From: SIG672 sp045535095
Lineage (GTDB): Bacteria > Bacillota > Clostridia > Oscillospirales > CAG-272
Assembly: GCA_045535095.1 (NCBI GenBank)
Contig: JAZSKY010000020.1
Location: 1 to 51,373 of the forward strand
Reading direction: 5' to 3'
Length of the DNA: 51,373 nucleotides
Position numbers and translations under genes: made by a program. Under the pieces are notes generated by a model that saw only the letters and a list, made by a program, of their open reading frames with translations, made no database searches and had not been told where the DNA came from. Below are positions 42,040 through 49,818 of this stretch, piece by piece (position 1 is the stretch's first letter; every line of letters begins with the position of its first letter).

Positions 42040-42600
42040 ATGAATACAAAGAAAAACATCAAAAGAAACGGAAAAATGAATTTCGTTGACTGGTTTCTCG
42101 TCGCTCTGGCGCTGATCTCGGTTGCGGCATTCGTTTACTTTGCTTTCTTTTCAGAGCTTGATCTCTTCGGCAAAAAGGAAGAGAACATTTCGGTAGAATA
42201 CACTCTGCGCGTTGAAAACGTAAATGCACAGTGGATACTCGGACTTGCAGATAACGATCTTCCGTCCGAGAGAAAAGAGCTTAAGGCAGATTTCATAGGA
42301 GTCGGCGACAAGGTATATTCCTCGTCTGACGGCGCACTCATCGGAAGAGTTACCTCGGTATCCTACGAGCGCTCGAAGAATCCCACAGAGGCGTATGACG
42401 AAAACGGAAGCCTCATTTACGCCGATTATTTCGGACACGTTGATATAATCATTACCGTCAAGGGAGACGGAGTTAATGCAAACGGAGTTTACGATATAAA
42501 CGGACACGAGATAAGAGTCGGCTCTGATATAAGCTTCAGAACAGAGGGCTACACCGCGCTCGGCAGATGCGAGAGCGTTGACGGAAAGGAGGCGCAGTAA
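42040..42600 (+). CDS. DUF4330 family protein, first copy
   Basis: A 186-residue protein with one N-terminal membrane helix (about 17-36) and an external beta-rich domain (VEYTLRVENVNAQWILGL, FIGVGDKVYSSSDGALIGRV). The family is of unknown function and is often found beside surface-polymer genes. An AAAGGATAA site precedes the start. Both this and the next gene carry FVDWF- or LVDFI-type starts before the helix, so they are paralogues of one family with different external domains. Confidence 0.82.
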   Translation: MNTKKNIKRNGKMNFVDWFLVALALISVAAFVYFAFFSELDLFGKKEENISVEYTLRVENVNAQWILGLADNDLPSERKELKADFIGVGDKVYSSSDGALIGRVTSVSYERSKNPTEAYDENGSLIYADYFGHVDIIITVKGDGVNANGVYDINGHEIRVGSDISFRTEGYTALGRCESVDGKEAQ

Positions 42601-42601
42601 T

Positions 42602-43087
42602 ATGGCAAGCAGCATAAAGGAAAAGAAAACGAGATTCAACCTCGTTGACTTCATAATAATTGCAGTAGTCATAGCCTGCATAATCGCAACCGTTTTCAGA
42701 GGCGCTATAATAGATAAGCTCAAGTTCTCCTCGAACGCAGACACGGCAAAGGTTTACTTCTACGCTGAAAACCTTACCGAGCAGGAGCTTGCCTTCATCA
42801 CTATCGGAGACGAGCTTTCGCTTGACGGCGAGACCTTCGGAGTTATAAAGGACTACGTCAGCTATTCGCAGACGGTAGTCGTTCCCACCACCGACAAGAC
42901 CGGCTTTACCTCGGCGACCGACGGTAGCCTCTACACGATAACCGGCGAGCTTGAGATCAACGGTCAGAATACCGACGAGGGCTTCTTCTTCGCCTCGGAT
43001 ACACACGTTGGAGTCGGCAAAGTGCTGGGACTCGAGGGCAAAAACTATAATATTTCTATTGTTATCACCAAAATAATGGAAAACTGA
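42602..43087 (+). CDS. DUF4330 family protein, second copy
   Basis: A 161-residue paralogue of the preceding protein. The start is the ATG at 42602, one base after the upstream stop, with AAAGGAGG ten bases before it. The earlier in-frame start at 42578 lies inside the preceding gene. One membrane helix (about 17-35, NLVDFIIIAVVIACIIA) is followed by an external domain (VYFYAENLTEQELAFI, GDELSLDGETFGVIKD). Same operon, and probably the same complex, as the O-antigen-ligase-like protein. Confidence 0.82.
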   Translation: MASSIKEKKTRFNLVDFIIIAVVIACIIATVFRGAIIDKLKFSSNADTAKVYFYAENLTEQELAFITIGDELSLDGETFGVIKDYVSYSQTVVVPTTDKTGFTSATDGSLYTITGELEINGQNTDEGFFFASDTHVGVGKVLGLEGKNYNISIVITKIMEN

Positions 43088-43108
43088 TTTAAAAGTTTAC
43101 AAAAACTA

Positions 43109-43137
43109 TTGATTTTATCTTTTTTATGTGTTATACT
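43109..43137 (+). promoter_or_regulatory. Promoter of HPr gene
   Basis: TTGATT (43109-43114), 17-base spacer ending TGTGT, TATACT (43132-43137). Confidence 0.75.
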
Positions 43138-43168
43138 TAAGCTAATGTAGAAAGGAATGGTATGTAAG

Positions 43169-43432
43169 ATGATCTCTCGCGACGTAAAAATAGTTAATAC
43201 GATTGGGTTGCACGCCCGTCCCGCGACCTTTTTCGTGCAGAAAGCAAATTCTTATAAATCGTCTGTATGGGTTGCAAAGGGAGATTGCCGTGTTAACGCG
43301 AAGAGCCTTCTCGGCGTTCTTTCTCTCGGCATAGTCAAGGATACCCTTATAACGATAGTTGCAGACGGACAGGACGAACAGCAGGCTGTTGACGGACTTT
43401 GCGCTCTTGCAGAAAGCGGATTCGAAAACTGA
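43169..43432 (+). CDS. HPr-family phosphocarrier protein
   Basis: Small phosphocarrier of the sugar phosphotransferase system. With the start at 43169 the protein has 87 residues. It has the phosphorylation site His15 (GLHARPA) and the regulatory Ser46 (NAKSLLGVLSLGI), both in canonical places. This makes it HPr-like rather than Crh, which lacks His15. The four extra residues from an ATG at 43157 would place the start directly against the AAAGGA site, so 43169 is preferred. It is a single-gene unit, with its own promoter and terminator and no enzyme I next to it. Confidence 0.92.
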   Translation: MISRDVKIVNTIGLHARPATFFVQKANSYKSSVWVAKGDCRVNAKSLLGVLSLGIVKDTLITIVADGQDEQQAVDGLCALAESGFEN

Positions 43433-43448
43433 AATTCGGTAGAATAAT

Positions 43449-43481
43449 GGGCAAATCGCAAGTGGCGGTTTGCCCTTTTTT
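43449..43481 (+). terminator. Terminator of HPr gene
   Basis: GGGCAAATCGC (43449-43459) pairs with GCGGTTTGCCC (43465-43475, one G-U pair), then six T. Confidence 0.92.
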
Positions 43482-43517
43482 ACACAAAAAATCCAGATCA
43501 AAGAAGGGATTTTGAAA

Positions 43518-45335
43518 ATGAAAAGTATTCTCGATACGCTTCGTGAAAAAGCGAACCGACTCCCGCTTTCTCCCGGAGTATATATAATGTATAACGCATC
43601 GGGAAAGGTAATATACGTTGGTAAATCAAAGGCGCTCAAAAACAGAGTATCGCAGTATTTTTCGGACACCGAAAAGGACGTAAAAACGGCAAAAATGGTC
43701 TCCGACGTACGCGAGTTTGAGTTTATGCTCACCGATACCGAGATAGAAGCGCTCACGCTTGAAAACAAGCTGATAAAGCTTTACAAGCCCAAATATAATA
43801 TTCTTCTCAAGGATAATAAGAGCTATCCTTATATAAAGGTTACCGTCAACGAGCAGTATCCTCAGGTCCTTTTTACGAGAAAGCGTCTTGCGGACGGAGC
43901 AAAATATTTCGGTCCGTATTCGGGAGCAGGCAAGGCGGTCTCTATAATCAAGACCGCGCAAAGAGCCTTTATGCTCCCTCAGTGCAAGCTCGAATTTCCG
44001 AGAGACATCGGCAAAAGCCGTCCCTGTATATACGCGCAGATAGGTCAGTGCTGTGCGCCCTGCACGGGAAACGTCTCGGAAAAGGAATACAAGGAACGCT
44101 TTTCGGACGTCGTTTCCTTCCTTCGCGGCTCGTACGGTGACGTTAAAAGGTCACTTACGTCGCAGATGATGTTTGCATCTGATAACCTTATGTTTGAGAC
44201 CGCCGCTCTTTTGCGCGACAGAATAAAAACTCTTGAAGCGCTCTGGCAGAAGCAGAAGATACTCACCTCGCCCGATGCAGAGTACGACATCATCTCTCTT
44301 TATAAGGACGAAAAATGCTCCTGCCTTGCTCTCTACTACGTGCGCGCAGGCGCGGTAATGGACTCGGACAATTTCGTATTTTCCGCCGAAAAGATAGTAG
44401 ATAATAACGAAATACTTGCATTTCTTTGCGATATGTACTCGCACAGAGAATATATACCCTCGACGGTTGTCAGTAAGATAGATTTCAGTGCGGAGGAGCT
44501 TCAGATATTCAGCGAATATATGGAGAAGACCAAGGGTGCGAGAGTCAAGATAAGAACACCTCAGCGCGGCGAGCTTAAAGAGCTTTGCGAGATGGTCGAG
44601 TCGAACGCCGCCCTCCACGCAAGACAGTATCTTGCCGACGCTGAAAAGGATAGCGAGGTGCTTATCAAGCTCGCGCAGATGCTCTCGCTTGAGGTAGTAC
44701 CCGAGCATATAGAATCCATTGATATTTCCAACTACGGAGACGAGAACATCACTGCCGGAATTATATCGGTAAAAAAGGCAAAATTTGATAAAAAGGGATA
44801 CCGCACGTACAAGATAAGAACGACCGATATTCAGGACGACTATAAGTCGATGTGCGAGGCTCTTGAAAGACGGATTTCGCACGCCGACGAGCAGAAGCTT
44901 CCCGACCTTTTCCTTCTCGACGGAGGCAAGGGACACGTGTCGGTAGTAAAGGATCTTTTCTGCCGTCTCGGAGTGGACGTTCCCGTTTTCGGTATGGTCA
45001 AGGATGAGTTCCACAAGACGCGTACTCTTACCGACGGAGAAAACGACATCAGCATAGCAAAGGAGCAGTCCGTCTTTATGCTGATATACAAGATCCAGGA
45101 GGAGGTACACCGCTTCACCGTATCGACAATGCAGAAGGCAAAGAGCAAAAAGCTGACGAGATCGTCGCTTGAAAATATTGACGGCATCGGAAAGAAAAAG
45201 GCGGCCGTACTGCTCGCACATTTTAAGACTATCGCATCTCTCAAAAAGGCGGAAGCGGACGAAATATCTGCAGTGAAGGGAATATCGGTGAAGGACGCCG
45301 AAAATATCAGAAAATATTTCGACTCGCACAAATAA
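43518..45335 (+). CDS. uvrC: UvrABC excinuclease subunit C
   Basis: Makes both incisions in nucleotide excision repair. The ATG at 43518 is preferred over 43470, which lies within the HPr terminator; the protein then has 605 residues. The N-terminal GIY-YIG nuclease has GVYIMYNASGKVIYVGKSK and LKNRVSQYF. A Cys-rich segment (CIYAQIGQCCAPC) and a UVR helix pair follow. The RNase H-like nuclease includes IESIDISNYGDENITAG and LFLLDGGKGHV. The C-terminal helix-hairpin-helix is IDGIGKKKAAVLLAHF and VKGISVKDAENI. All domains are intact. Confidence 0.97.
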   Translation: MKSILDTLREKANRLPLSPGVYIMYNASGKVIYVGKSKALKNRVSQYFSDTEKDVKTAKMVSDVREFEFMLTDTEIEALTLENKLIKLYKPKYNILLKDNKSYPYIKVTVNEQYPQVLFTRKRLADGAKYFGPYSGAGKAVSIIKTAQRAFMLPQCKLEFPRDIGKSRPCIYAQIGQCCAPCTGNVSEKEYKERFSDVVSFLRGSYGDVKRSLTSQMMFASDNLMFETAALLRDRIKTLEALWQKQKILTSPDAEYDIISLYKDEKCSCLALYYVRAGAVMDSDNFVFSAEKIVDNNEILAFLCDMYSHREYIPSTVVSKIDFSAEELQIFSEYMEKTKGARVKIRTPQRGELKELCEMVESNAALHARQYLADAEKDSEVLIKLAQMLSLEVVPEHIESIDISNYGDENITAGIISVKKAKFDKKGYRTYKIRTTDIQDDYKSMCEALERRISHADEQKLPDLFLLDGGKGHVSVVKDLFCRLGVDVPVFGMVKDEFHKTRTLTDGENDISIAKEQSVFMLIYKIQEEVHRFTVSTMQKAKSKKLTRSSLENIDGIGKKKAAVLLAHFKTIASLKKAEADEISAVKGISVKDAENIRKYFDSHK

Positions 45336-45350
45336 AATGGCGCTATCTAC

Positions 45351-45379
45351 TTGACTGTTTGCGTCACATAAAGTATAAT
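45351..45379 (+). promoter_or_regulatory. Promoter of rsmD
   Basis: TTGACT (45351-45356), 17-base spacer, TATAAT (45374-45379). Confidence 0.8.
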
Positions 45380-45413
45380 AGAATTAAATATTACAAAGTA
45401 AAGGGATTTTATT

Positions 45414-45977
45414 GTGAGAATTATTACGGGAAGTGCCAGAGGCACAAGGCTTGAAACTCTTGCGGGCGAGGACGTTACCCGTCCTACCGTTGAAAGAGTA
45501 AAGGAAGCCATTTTCAGTATGATAAATTTTGAGCTTGAGGGCAGAAACGTGCTCGATCTTTTCGGCGGAAGCGGACAGATGGCACTTGAAGCGCTCTCGC
45601 GCGGAGCCGAAAAGGCAACTATCTGCGACAGTAACAGAGATGCTGTTGCGGTAATCAAGCGCAACGCGCAGAAAACGAAGCTCTACGAAAAAACGAAGAT
45701 CCTTTCGAGCGACTATAAGGCGGCGCTCAACGGCGCAAAGGGAGAAAAGTTCGGTATCGTTTTCCTCGATCCGCCTTACGGCGAGAGCGAAATGATGACC
45801 GAGGCTCTTGACAGACTCGTGCGTCTCGATCTTCTCTCAAACAGTGCGATAATTATCTGCGAAAGTGATAAGAAAACGCCTATGGAGGCAGAGGGACTCC
45901 GTGTCCGCAGATTCTCGAGGTACGGAAAGGTGTACATCACCGTACTCACTAACGCTCCCGAGGACGACGAGGAGTAA
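45414..45977 (+). CDS. rsmD: 16S rRNA (guanine966-N2)-methyltransferase RsmD
   Basis: Methylates G966 of 16S rRNA. The GTG start at 45414 (after AAAGGGA) gives MRIITGSARGTRLETL, the canonical N-terminus. The 187-residue protein has the SAM-binding NVLDLFGGSGQMALEAL and the catalytic motif FLDPPYGES. It also has RPTVERVKEAIFSMI. The usual partner gene coaD is absent; a membrane protein gene follows 15 bases later. Confidence 0.95.
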   Translation: MRIITGSARGTRLETLAGEDVTRPTVERVKEAIFSMINFELEGRNVLDLFGGSGQMALEALSRGAEKATICDSNRDAVAVIKRNAQKTKLYEKTKILSSDYKAALNGAKGEKFGIVFLDPPYGESEMMTEALDRLVRLDLLSNSAIIICESDKKTPMEAEGLRVRRFSRYGKVYITVLTNAPEDDEE

Positions 45978-45992
45978 TCATCGGAGGGCTTT

Positions 45993-46556
45993 ATGCAGGA
46001 AATCGGACAGGCGCTTAGTATTTTAGGCGCGGTACTCAGCATCATTGGATTTCAGATAAAGAAAAACAAGCCGTATTTCGCAATGCAGATCGCAATAGGC
46101 GTCTGCTTTGCGCTGAGCTTTACCTTTCTCGGCTCGCTTTCGGCAGCACTTCTCAATATTGTGAATATCGCGAGAAGCACTCTTCTGTCAAACAAAAAAA
46201 CGGCAGGGAAGAAGCCGTATCTCCTTATGCTGAACGTTATGTATTTAACTATCGGACTTCTCGGTATTTTCGTGTTTTCAATGCCGAGCGGCGTAAATAG
46301 AATGATATTCATATTTGCAGTTATCGCCACCGTTCTCGGCAATATCGCAGGAACGCTCTCCTACTGGACGCGTGACGGAAAGAAGATACGCATAGTTCAG
46401 CTTTCCTTCGTTTCGCCATGCTGGATATTCAACAACTGCGTTGTCGGATCGTATGGCGGAGTTGCGTGCGAGGTATTTAATATGATCTCTATCATCGTTT
46501 CCTTCATCCGCTACGGAGTGAACGGATTCGAGCGCGCAAACGGCGAGAACGCATAG
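45993..46556 (+). CDS. YgjV-like inner membrane protein
   Basis: A 187-residue integral membrane protein with about six hydrophobic segments. It matches the YgjV type (SILGAVLSIIGFQIKKNKPYFAMQIAIGVCFALSF-like start, LLNIVNIARSTLLSNKK, final WIFNNCVVGSYGGVACEVFNM). The family function is unknown. A GGAGGGC site precedes the start 15 bases after rsmD. It may be cotranscribed with the PL8 lyase gene 46 bases downstream. Confidence 0.82.
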   Translation: MQEIGQALSILGAVLSIIGFQIKKNKPYFAMQIAIGVCFALSFTFLGSLSAALLNIVNIARSTLLSNKKTAGKKPYLLMLNVMYLTIGLLGIFVFSMPSGVNRMIFIFAVIATVLGNIAGTLSYWTRDGKKIRIVQLSFVSPCWIFNNCVVGSYGGVACEVFNMISIIVSFIRYGVNGFERANGENA

Positions 46557-46602
46557 CTTACACCCGGAATTTATTTTGCCTATATGGCAGGAGGATAAAA
46601 AC

Positions 46603-48810
46603 ATGGACAATATCAGAATCGCACTGAACAACTGGCGCAGAATGATACTCATTCAGGAGGACGCCGATCTTTCCGATCCCGCAGTTAAGCAGAACATCGC
46701 TAATATCGAAAGAGCTGCGGAAAAAACGCTCGGTATTTTTAAGCGTGACGCGAGTGATTCGCTCTTTTTGGGAAGAGCACCCGAGACAAGCGCCGATATG
46801 ACGACCGAATACGTTAAGATATGGAATATCGCAAAGTCGTACGGATCGTACGGAACAAAGCACTATCAGAGTGAAGAAATTCTCGATATACTCCTTTTCT
46901 GCCTTGAATGGATGAATCAGAACCGCTACGGTCAGAAGGAAATAGACGGTGTGGGCTGGAGAGATATGCGTCAGTTCAACTGGCACGACTGGGATCTCGG
47001 CTCGCCCGATAACCTCCTCAATATTCTCGTCACCCTTTACGATAAGGTTCCGCTTGAGGATAGAAAGAGATACCTCAAGGCGTTCGATTTCAGAGTTCCC
47101 GTACCGCGTGACTACGCATCCAATAAGACTCATTTCGAGAAATGCTGCATAGGATCGGGACTCCTTCAGGATAACGAGGAGAAGATCTACGCGGCGATAA
47201 AAGCGTGTGAGGATACCAATATCTACGTTGACGGCTGGGAAAACGACGGTCAGGGATTTTATTCGGACGGCTCGTACATATTCCACACTCGCCACCCGAT
47301 GAACGCAACCTACGGAAATATCCACGCAAAGTGCGTTGTTGAGATATGCAAGATCTTCAAGGGAACGAAATTTGCCGATCCTGACCTTGAAAAGAAGACC
47401 TGCGAGTGGGCAGAGAACACCTTTGCGCCCTTCATCTCCAAGACTGTTGCGGCTCGCCGTGTCTGCGGAAGACACCCCGACCACGGACTTCGCGGAATGG
47501 GACTCGGTATTCTCTATAACCTTTGCGAGATAGCAAGTCTTACTGACGATCCTTATTATAAGCATCTCCTTCTTCAGGCGGCAAAGCGTAACGTTACCGC
47601 GCATCCCGAAATGACTGCGGGAAGCAGGGCGCTTATCGACTTCTACGCGAAGCTCTCGTCTGACGCAAGAAAGATAGTCAAGGAAGCAATCGAGGACGAA
47701 AGCTTTGTGGTCGAGGACTATAACCTCAATAAGGTATATCATAATTCGGATATAGTTATGCACCACAATAAGGGCGTTGCGTACGCACTTGCAATGTCCT
47801 CGTCGAGAATGTATAACTACGAGTGTATCAACCGCCAGAATCTTGACGGCTGGTATATCGGTGACGGAATGCTCACCGCTTATGCAGACGATTTCTACGC
47901 ATATTACGAGGGCGAAAAGTCGGATAACCCCTACCGTAAGCCGGGTACTACGGTTGACGATAGAGAAAGACAGCTCCTTTCGATAGCACAGGGTAACGAG
48001 TACCTCAGCTCGCAGGACTTCGTTGGCGGAGTAAGTGACGGAGTTTGCGGCGCGGCGGCTATGCGCCTTGAGGGTTACCACGGCACGGGCGAGCTCGTTT
48101 ATACAAAACATTACAGACCGACAGGCGACTACGGTGACGCTCCCGAGAAGAGAGATGCAACCCTTCTCGCTAAAAAGGCGTACTTCTTCAACGGCGAAAG
48201 AGCGATCTGCCTCGGTGCTGATATTTCGGCAAACGATAATTCTAACGTCCTCACCGTTATCGATAACAGAAAGACCGCAAAGGATATAAAGCCTATCGGC
48301 GGCAAGAAGATAGACGTCACTACCGAGGATCAGAAGGTAGAACCCGGCGCACGCGGACTCTGTCTCGACGGATTTGGCGGCTACTATTTCCCCGAGGATA
48401 TGGACGTTTCGGTATGCTACGGCGGAGACAATAAGGACTACCTTGAGATCGTCGCTTGGCACGGAAAGGATCCGAAGGACGCATCTTACGCATATCAGAT
48501 ACTCCCGAGACTTTCGGAAAAGGAGCTTGAGGACTACGTAAAGGATCCCGATTTCAAGATCCTTGCAAACGATAAGTACACTCAGGCGGTAGAATATAAG
48601 GACGGCAAGAAGATGTACGTCTTCTGGGCACCTCGCAATTTCGACGGTATGATGGTCTCCGCTCCCTGTATCCTTATGGTGGCAGACGGAAAGTTCTACG
48701 TCAGCGATCCTACCCATAAGCTCCCGAGCGTTACTATTATCATCGGCGGCAAGTTCTACGACTTCGATCTCCGTAATAAGTACGGCGCAACCGTTGTTAA
48801 GGATATTTAA
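46603..48810 (+). CDS. Polysaccharide lyase family 8 protein, no signal peptide
   Basis: A 735-residue enzyme of the PL8 type (hyaluronate, chondroitin or xanthan lyases). Such enzymes cleave uronic-acid glycosidic bonds by beta-elimination. The start ATG at 46603 follows GGAGG; an earlier ATG at 46576 lacks a site. The N-terminal alpha/alpha toroid carries candidate catalytic residues Asn174 (SNKTHFEKC), His228 and Tyr237 (DGSYIFHTRHPMNATYGN, nine apart as in the family) and Arg290 (CGRHPDHG). The central beta-sandwich has GVAYALAMSSSRMYNYECIN and GWYIGDGML. No signal peptide is visible, so it may act inside the cell on imported oligosaccharides. No transporter is next to it. The exact substrate is unknown. 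Confidence 0.88.
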   Translation: MDNIRIALNNWRRMILIQEDADLSDPAVKQNIANIERAAEKTLGIFKRDASDSLFLGRAPETSADMTTEYVKIWNIAKSYGSYGTKHYQSEEILDILLFCLEWMNQNRYGQKEIDGVGWRDMRQFNWHDWDLGSPDNLLNILVTLYDKVPLEDRKRYLKAFDFRVPVPRDYASNKTHFEKCCIGSGLLQDNEEKIYAAIKACEDTNIYVDGWENDGQGFYSDGSYIFHTRHPMNATYGNIHAKCVVEICKIFKGTKFADPDLEKKTCEWAENTFAPFISKTVAARRVCGRHPDHGLRGMGLGILYNLCEIASLTDDPYYKHLLLQAAKRNVTAHPEMTAGSRALIDFYAKLSSDARKIVKEAIEDESFVVEDYNLNKVYHNSDIVMHHNKGVAYALAMSSSRMYNYECINRQNLDGWYIGDGMLTAYADDFYAYYEGEKSDNPYRKPGTTVDDRERQLLSIAQGNEYLSSQDFVGGVSDGVCGAAAMRLEGYHGTGELVYTKHYRPTGDYGDAPEKRDATLLAKKAYFFNGERAICLGADISANDNSNVLTVIDNRKTAKDIKPIGGKKIDVTTEDQKVEPGARGLCLDGFGGYYFPEDMDVSVCYGGDNKDYLEIVAWHGKDPKDASYAYQILPRLSEKELEDYVKDPDFKILANDKYTQAVEYKDGKKMYVFWAPRNFDGMMVSAPCILMVADGKFYVSDPTHKLPSVTIIIGGKFYDFDLRNKYGATVVKDI

Positions 48811-48870
48811 GGAAATAAAAATAAAACCCACGGGAAAGGCTGCTTCTCATAAGGAAGTTTGATTTTGTTT

Positions 48871-48918
48871 GTAGGGGCGTTCATCGAACGCCCGCGGGCG
48901 ACCAATGGTCGCCCCTAC
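48871..48918. repeat. GTAGGGGCG palindromic repeat
   Basis: Outer arms GTAGGGGCG and CGCCCCTAC enclose a central CGCCCGCGGGCG palindrome and two short variable parts. I recall similar elements as dispersed repeats in gut Clostridia. Confidence 0.7.
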
Positions 48919-48956
48919 GGATAAACAAATTTGATACGCAGAAAGCAAAGAGATAA

Positions 48957-48990
48957 CCCCCGACAGATGCAAAGTCTGTCGGGGGGGGTA
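48957..48990. terminator. Hairpin between PL8 gene and hypothetical gene
   Basis: CCCCCGACAGA (48957-48967) pairs with TCTGTCGGGGG (48975-48985). It lies directly after the minus-strand gene end and downstream of the lyase, so it could serve both. Confidence 0.72.
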
Positions 48991-49350
48991 TTACGTCAAG
49001 TCGTATGTAGTATATTTGGTCTGCAAAAGCAGTTTTTGAAGTTTCAAAAAACGTTCTTGTCTTGTTCCGTGCAAAAGATGATTTTGAAAAGGAAATACAA
49101 AAGCTTTCCGAAAAACGATTTTAGTTTGTAAACCGTTAGTATATAGAAGAATATATCCTTTTTCGATATTTCTTTCGCCGATGCACCTGTTATTATTTGT
49201 TGAATAGGTATCTTCAAAGTTTTTTGCACACTCTTCAAAATCAATTTGATGTAAGCCGTCTTTAGCTTTGTATACAAGAGAATCCGAAAAGTTTTCGGCC
49301 TTATTTCTATTTACCGCAAAAATTTGATGGTCATATATGATTATTTCCAT
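48991..49350 (-). CDS. Hypothetical protein
   Basis: A 119-residue protein that I do not recognise. The start ATG at 49350 follows AAAAGGAGAA; a longer open frame reaches 49539 but runs through repeat DNA and has no start signal. The N-terminus reads MEIIIYDHQIFAVNRNKAEN. The middle is acidic (DFEECAKNFEDTY), and the C-terminus is basic (HGTRQERFLKLQKLLLQTK). No membrane segment or signal peptide is evident. It is AT-rich compared with its neighbours and is surrounded by repeats, so it may be a late arrival. Confidence 0.65.
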   Translation of the reverse strand: MEIIIYDHQIFAVNRNKAENFSDSLVYKAKDGLHQIDFEECAKNFEDTYSTNNNRCIGERNIEKGYILLYTNGLQTKIVFRKAFVFPFQNHLLHGTRQERFLKLQKLLLQTKYTTYDLT

Positions 49351-49435
49351 AATGCGTTCTCCTTTTATCGCTAGTTTCGCCTTTGTATTACAAAGGCATC
49401 GGGCAAAGCCCATACCCCTAAAGATGCACGAGCGC

Positions 49436-49553
49436 AGCCTAAGGCTCTCCCTCAGGGAGAGCTCCCGCGGTAGCGGGTGAAAGGGTAGTCGTTGCAACAA
49501 TTTGCCCTCTCCGTCGGCTACGCCGCCACCTCTCCCCAAGGGAGAGGCTTTTC
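49436..49553. repeat. Compound palindromic repeat element
   Basis: About 118 bases with several nested dyads: GCTCTCCC-TCA-GGGAGAGC, CCCGC-GGTA-GCGGG and CCTCTCCC-CAA-GGGAGAGG. The ends are inverted relative to each other (AAGGCTCTCCC and GGGAGAGGCTTTT). This fits a small non-coding mobile-like element, of a kind I recall as dispersed in gut Clostridia. It contains no gene. Confidence 0.7.
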
Positions 49554-49592
49554 GTTAACCCCATTATATCACAAATCGGCAGAGAAAGCAAG

Positions 49593-49795
49593 AGTGATAT
49601 TCCGACTTCGTCGGAGTGATATTATCGCTGACGCGATAGTGATATTGAAGCCTTGCGGCCTCAGTGATATTCTATTCGCCTTTCTAACTCGCGTAGCGAA
49701 TACCACTCGGCGTAAGCCGAATATCACTGCGTAGCAATACAACTCGCCAAAGGCGAATAGAACTGGCGTGATACTCCGATAAGAGTATCACGCCA
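49593..49795. repeat. Array of variable hairpins separated by AGTGATATT
   Basis: The nonamer AGTGATATT occurs four times (49593, 49615, 49638, 49663), alternating with short palindromes of unrelated sequence: CCGAC-TTC-GTCGG, ATCGC-TGAC-GCGAT and GAAGCC-TTGC-GGCCTC. After a wider palindrome (ATTCGC ... GCGAAT) the nonamer appears inverted (AATATCACT at 49720), beside CGGC-GTAA-GCCG. More CGCC-AAA-GGCG-type hairpins follow. The array closes with a perfect 13-bp stem (TGGCGTGATACTC 49764-49776 with GAGTATCACGCCA 49783-49795). No coding is apparent. The last hairpin is also the nearest possible terminator for the minus-strand enzyme gene. Confidence 0.8.
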
Positions 49796-49818
49796 AACCG
49801 TGGGTTTTTATTTTATAT

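Noticed and set aside
46558..48831. Minus-strand frame of 757 codons
   Set aside because: Antisense shadow of the PL8 lyase gene.
49351..49539. N-terminal extension of the hypothetical gene
   Set aside because: It runs through repeat DNA, while a strong ribosome binding site marks the ATG at 49350.
49593..49795. CRISPR array
   Set aside because: The repeat is only nine bases, the intervening parts are palindromes and not unique spacers, and one repeat is inverted.
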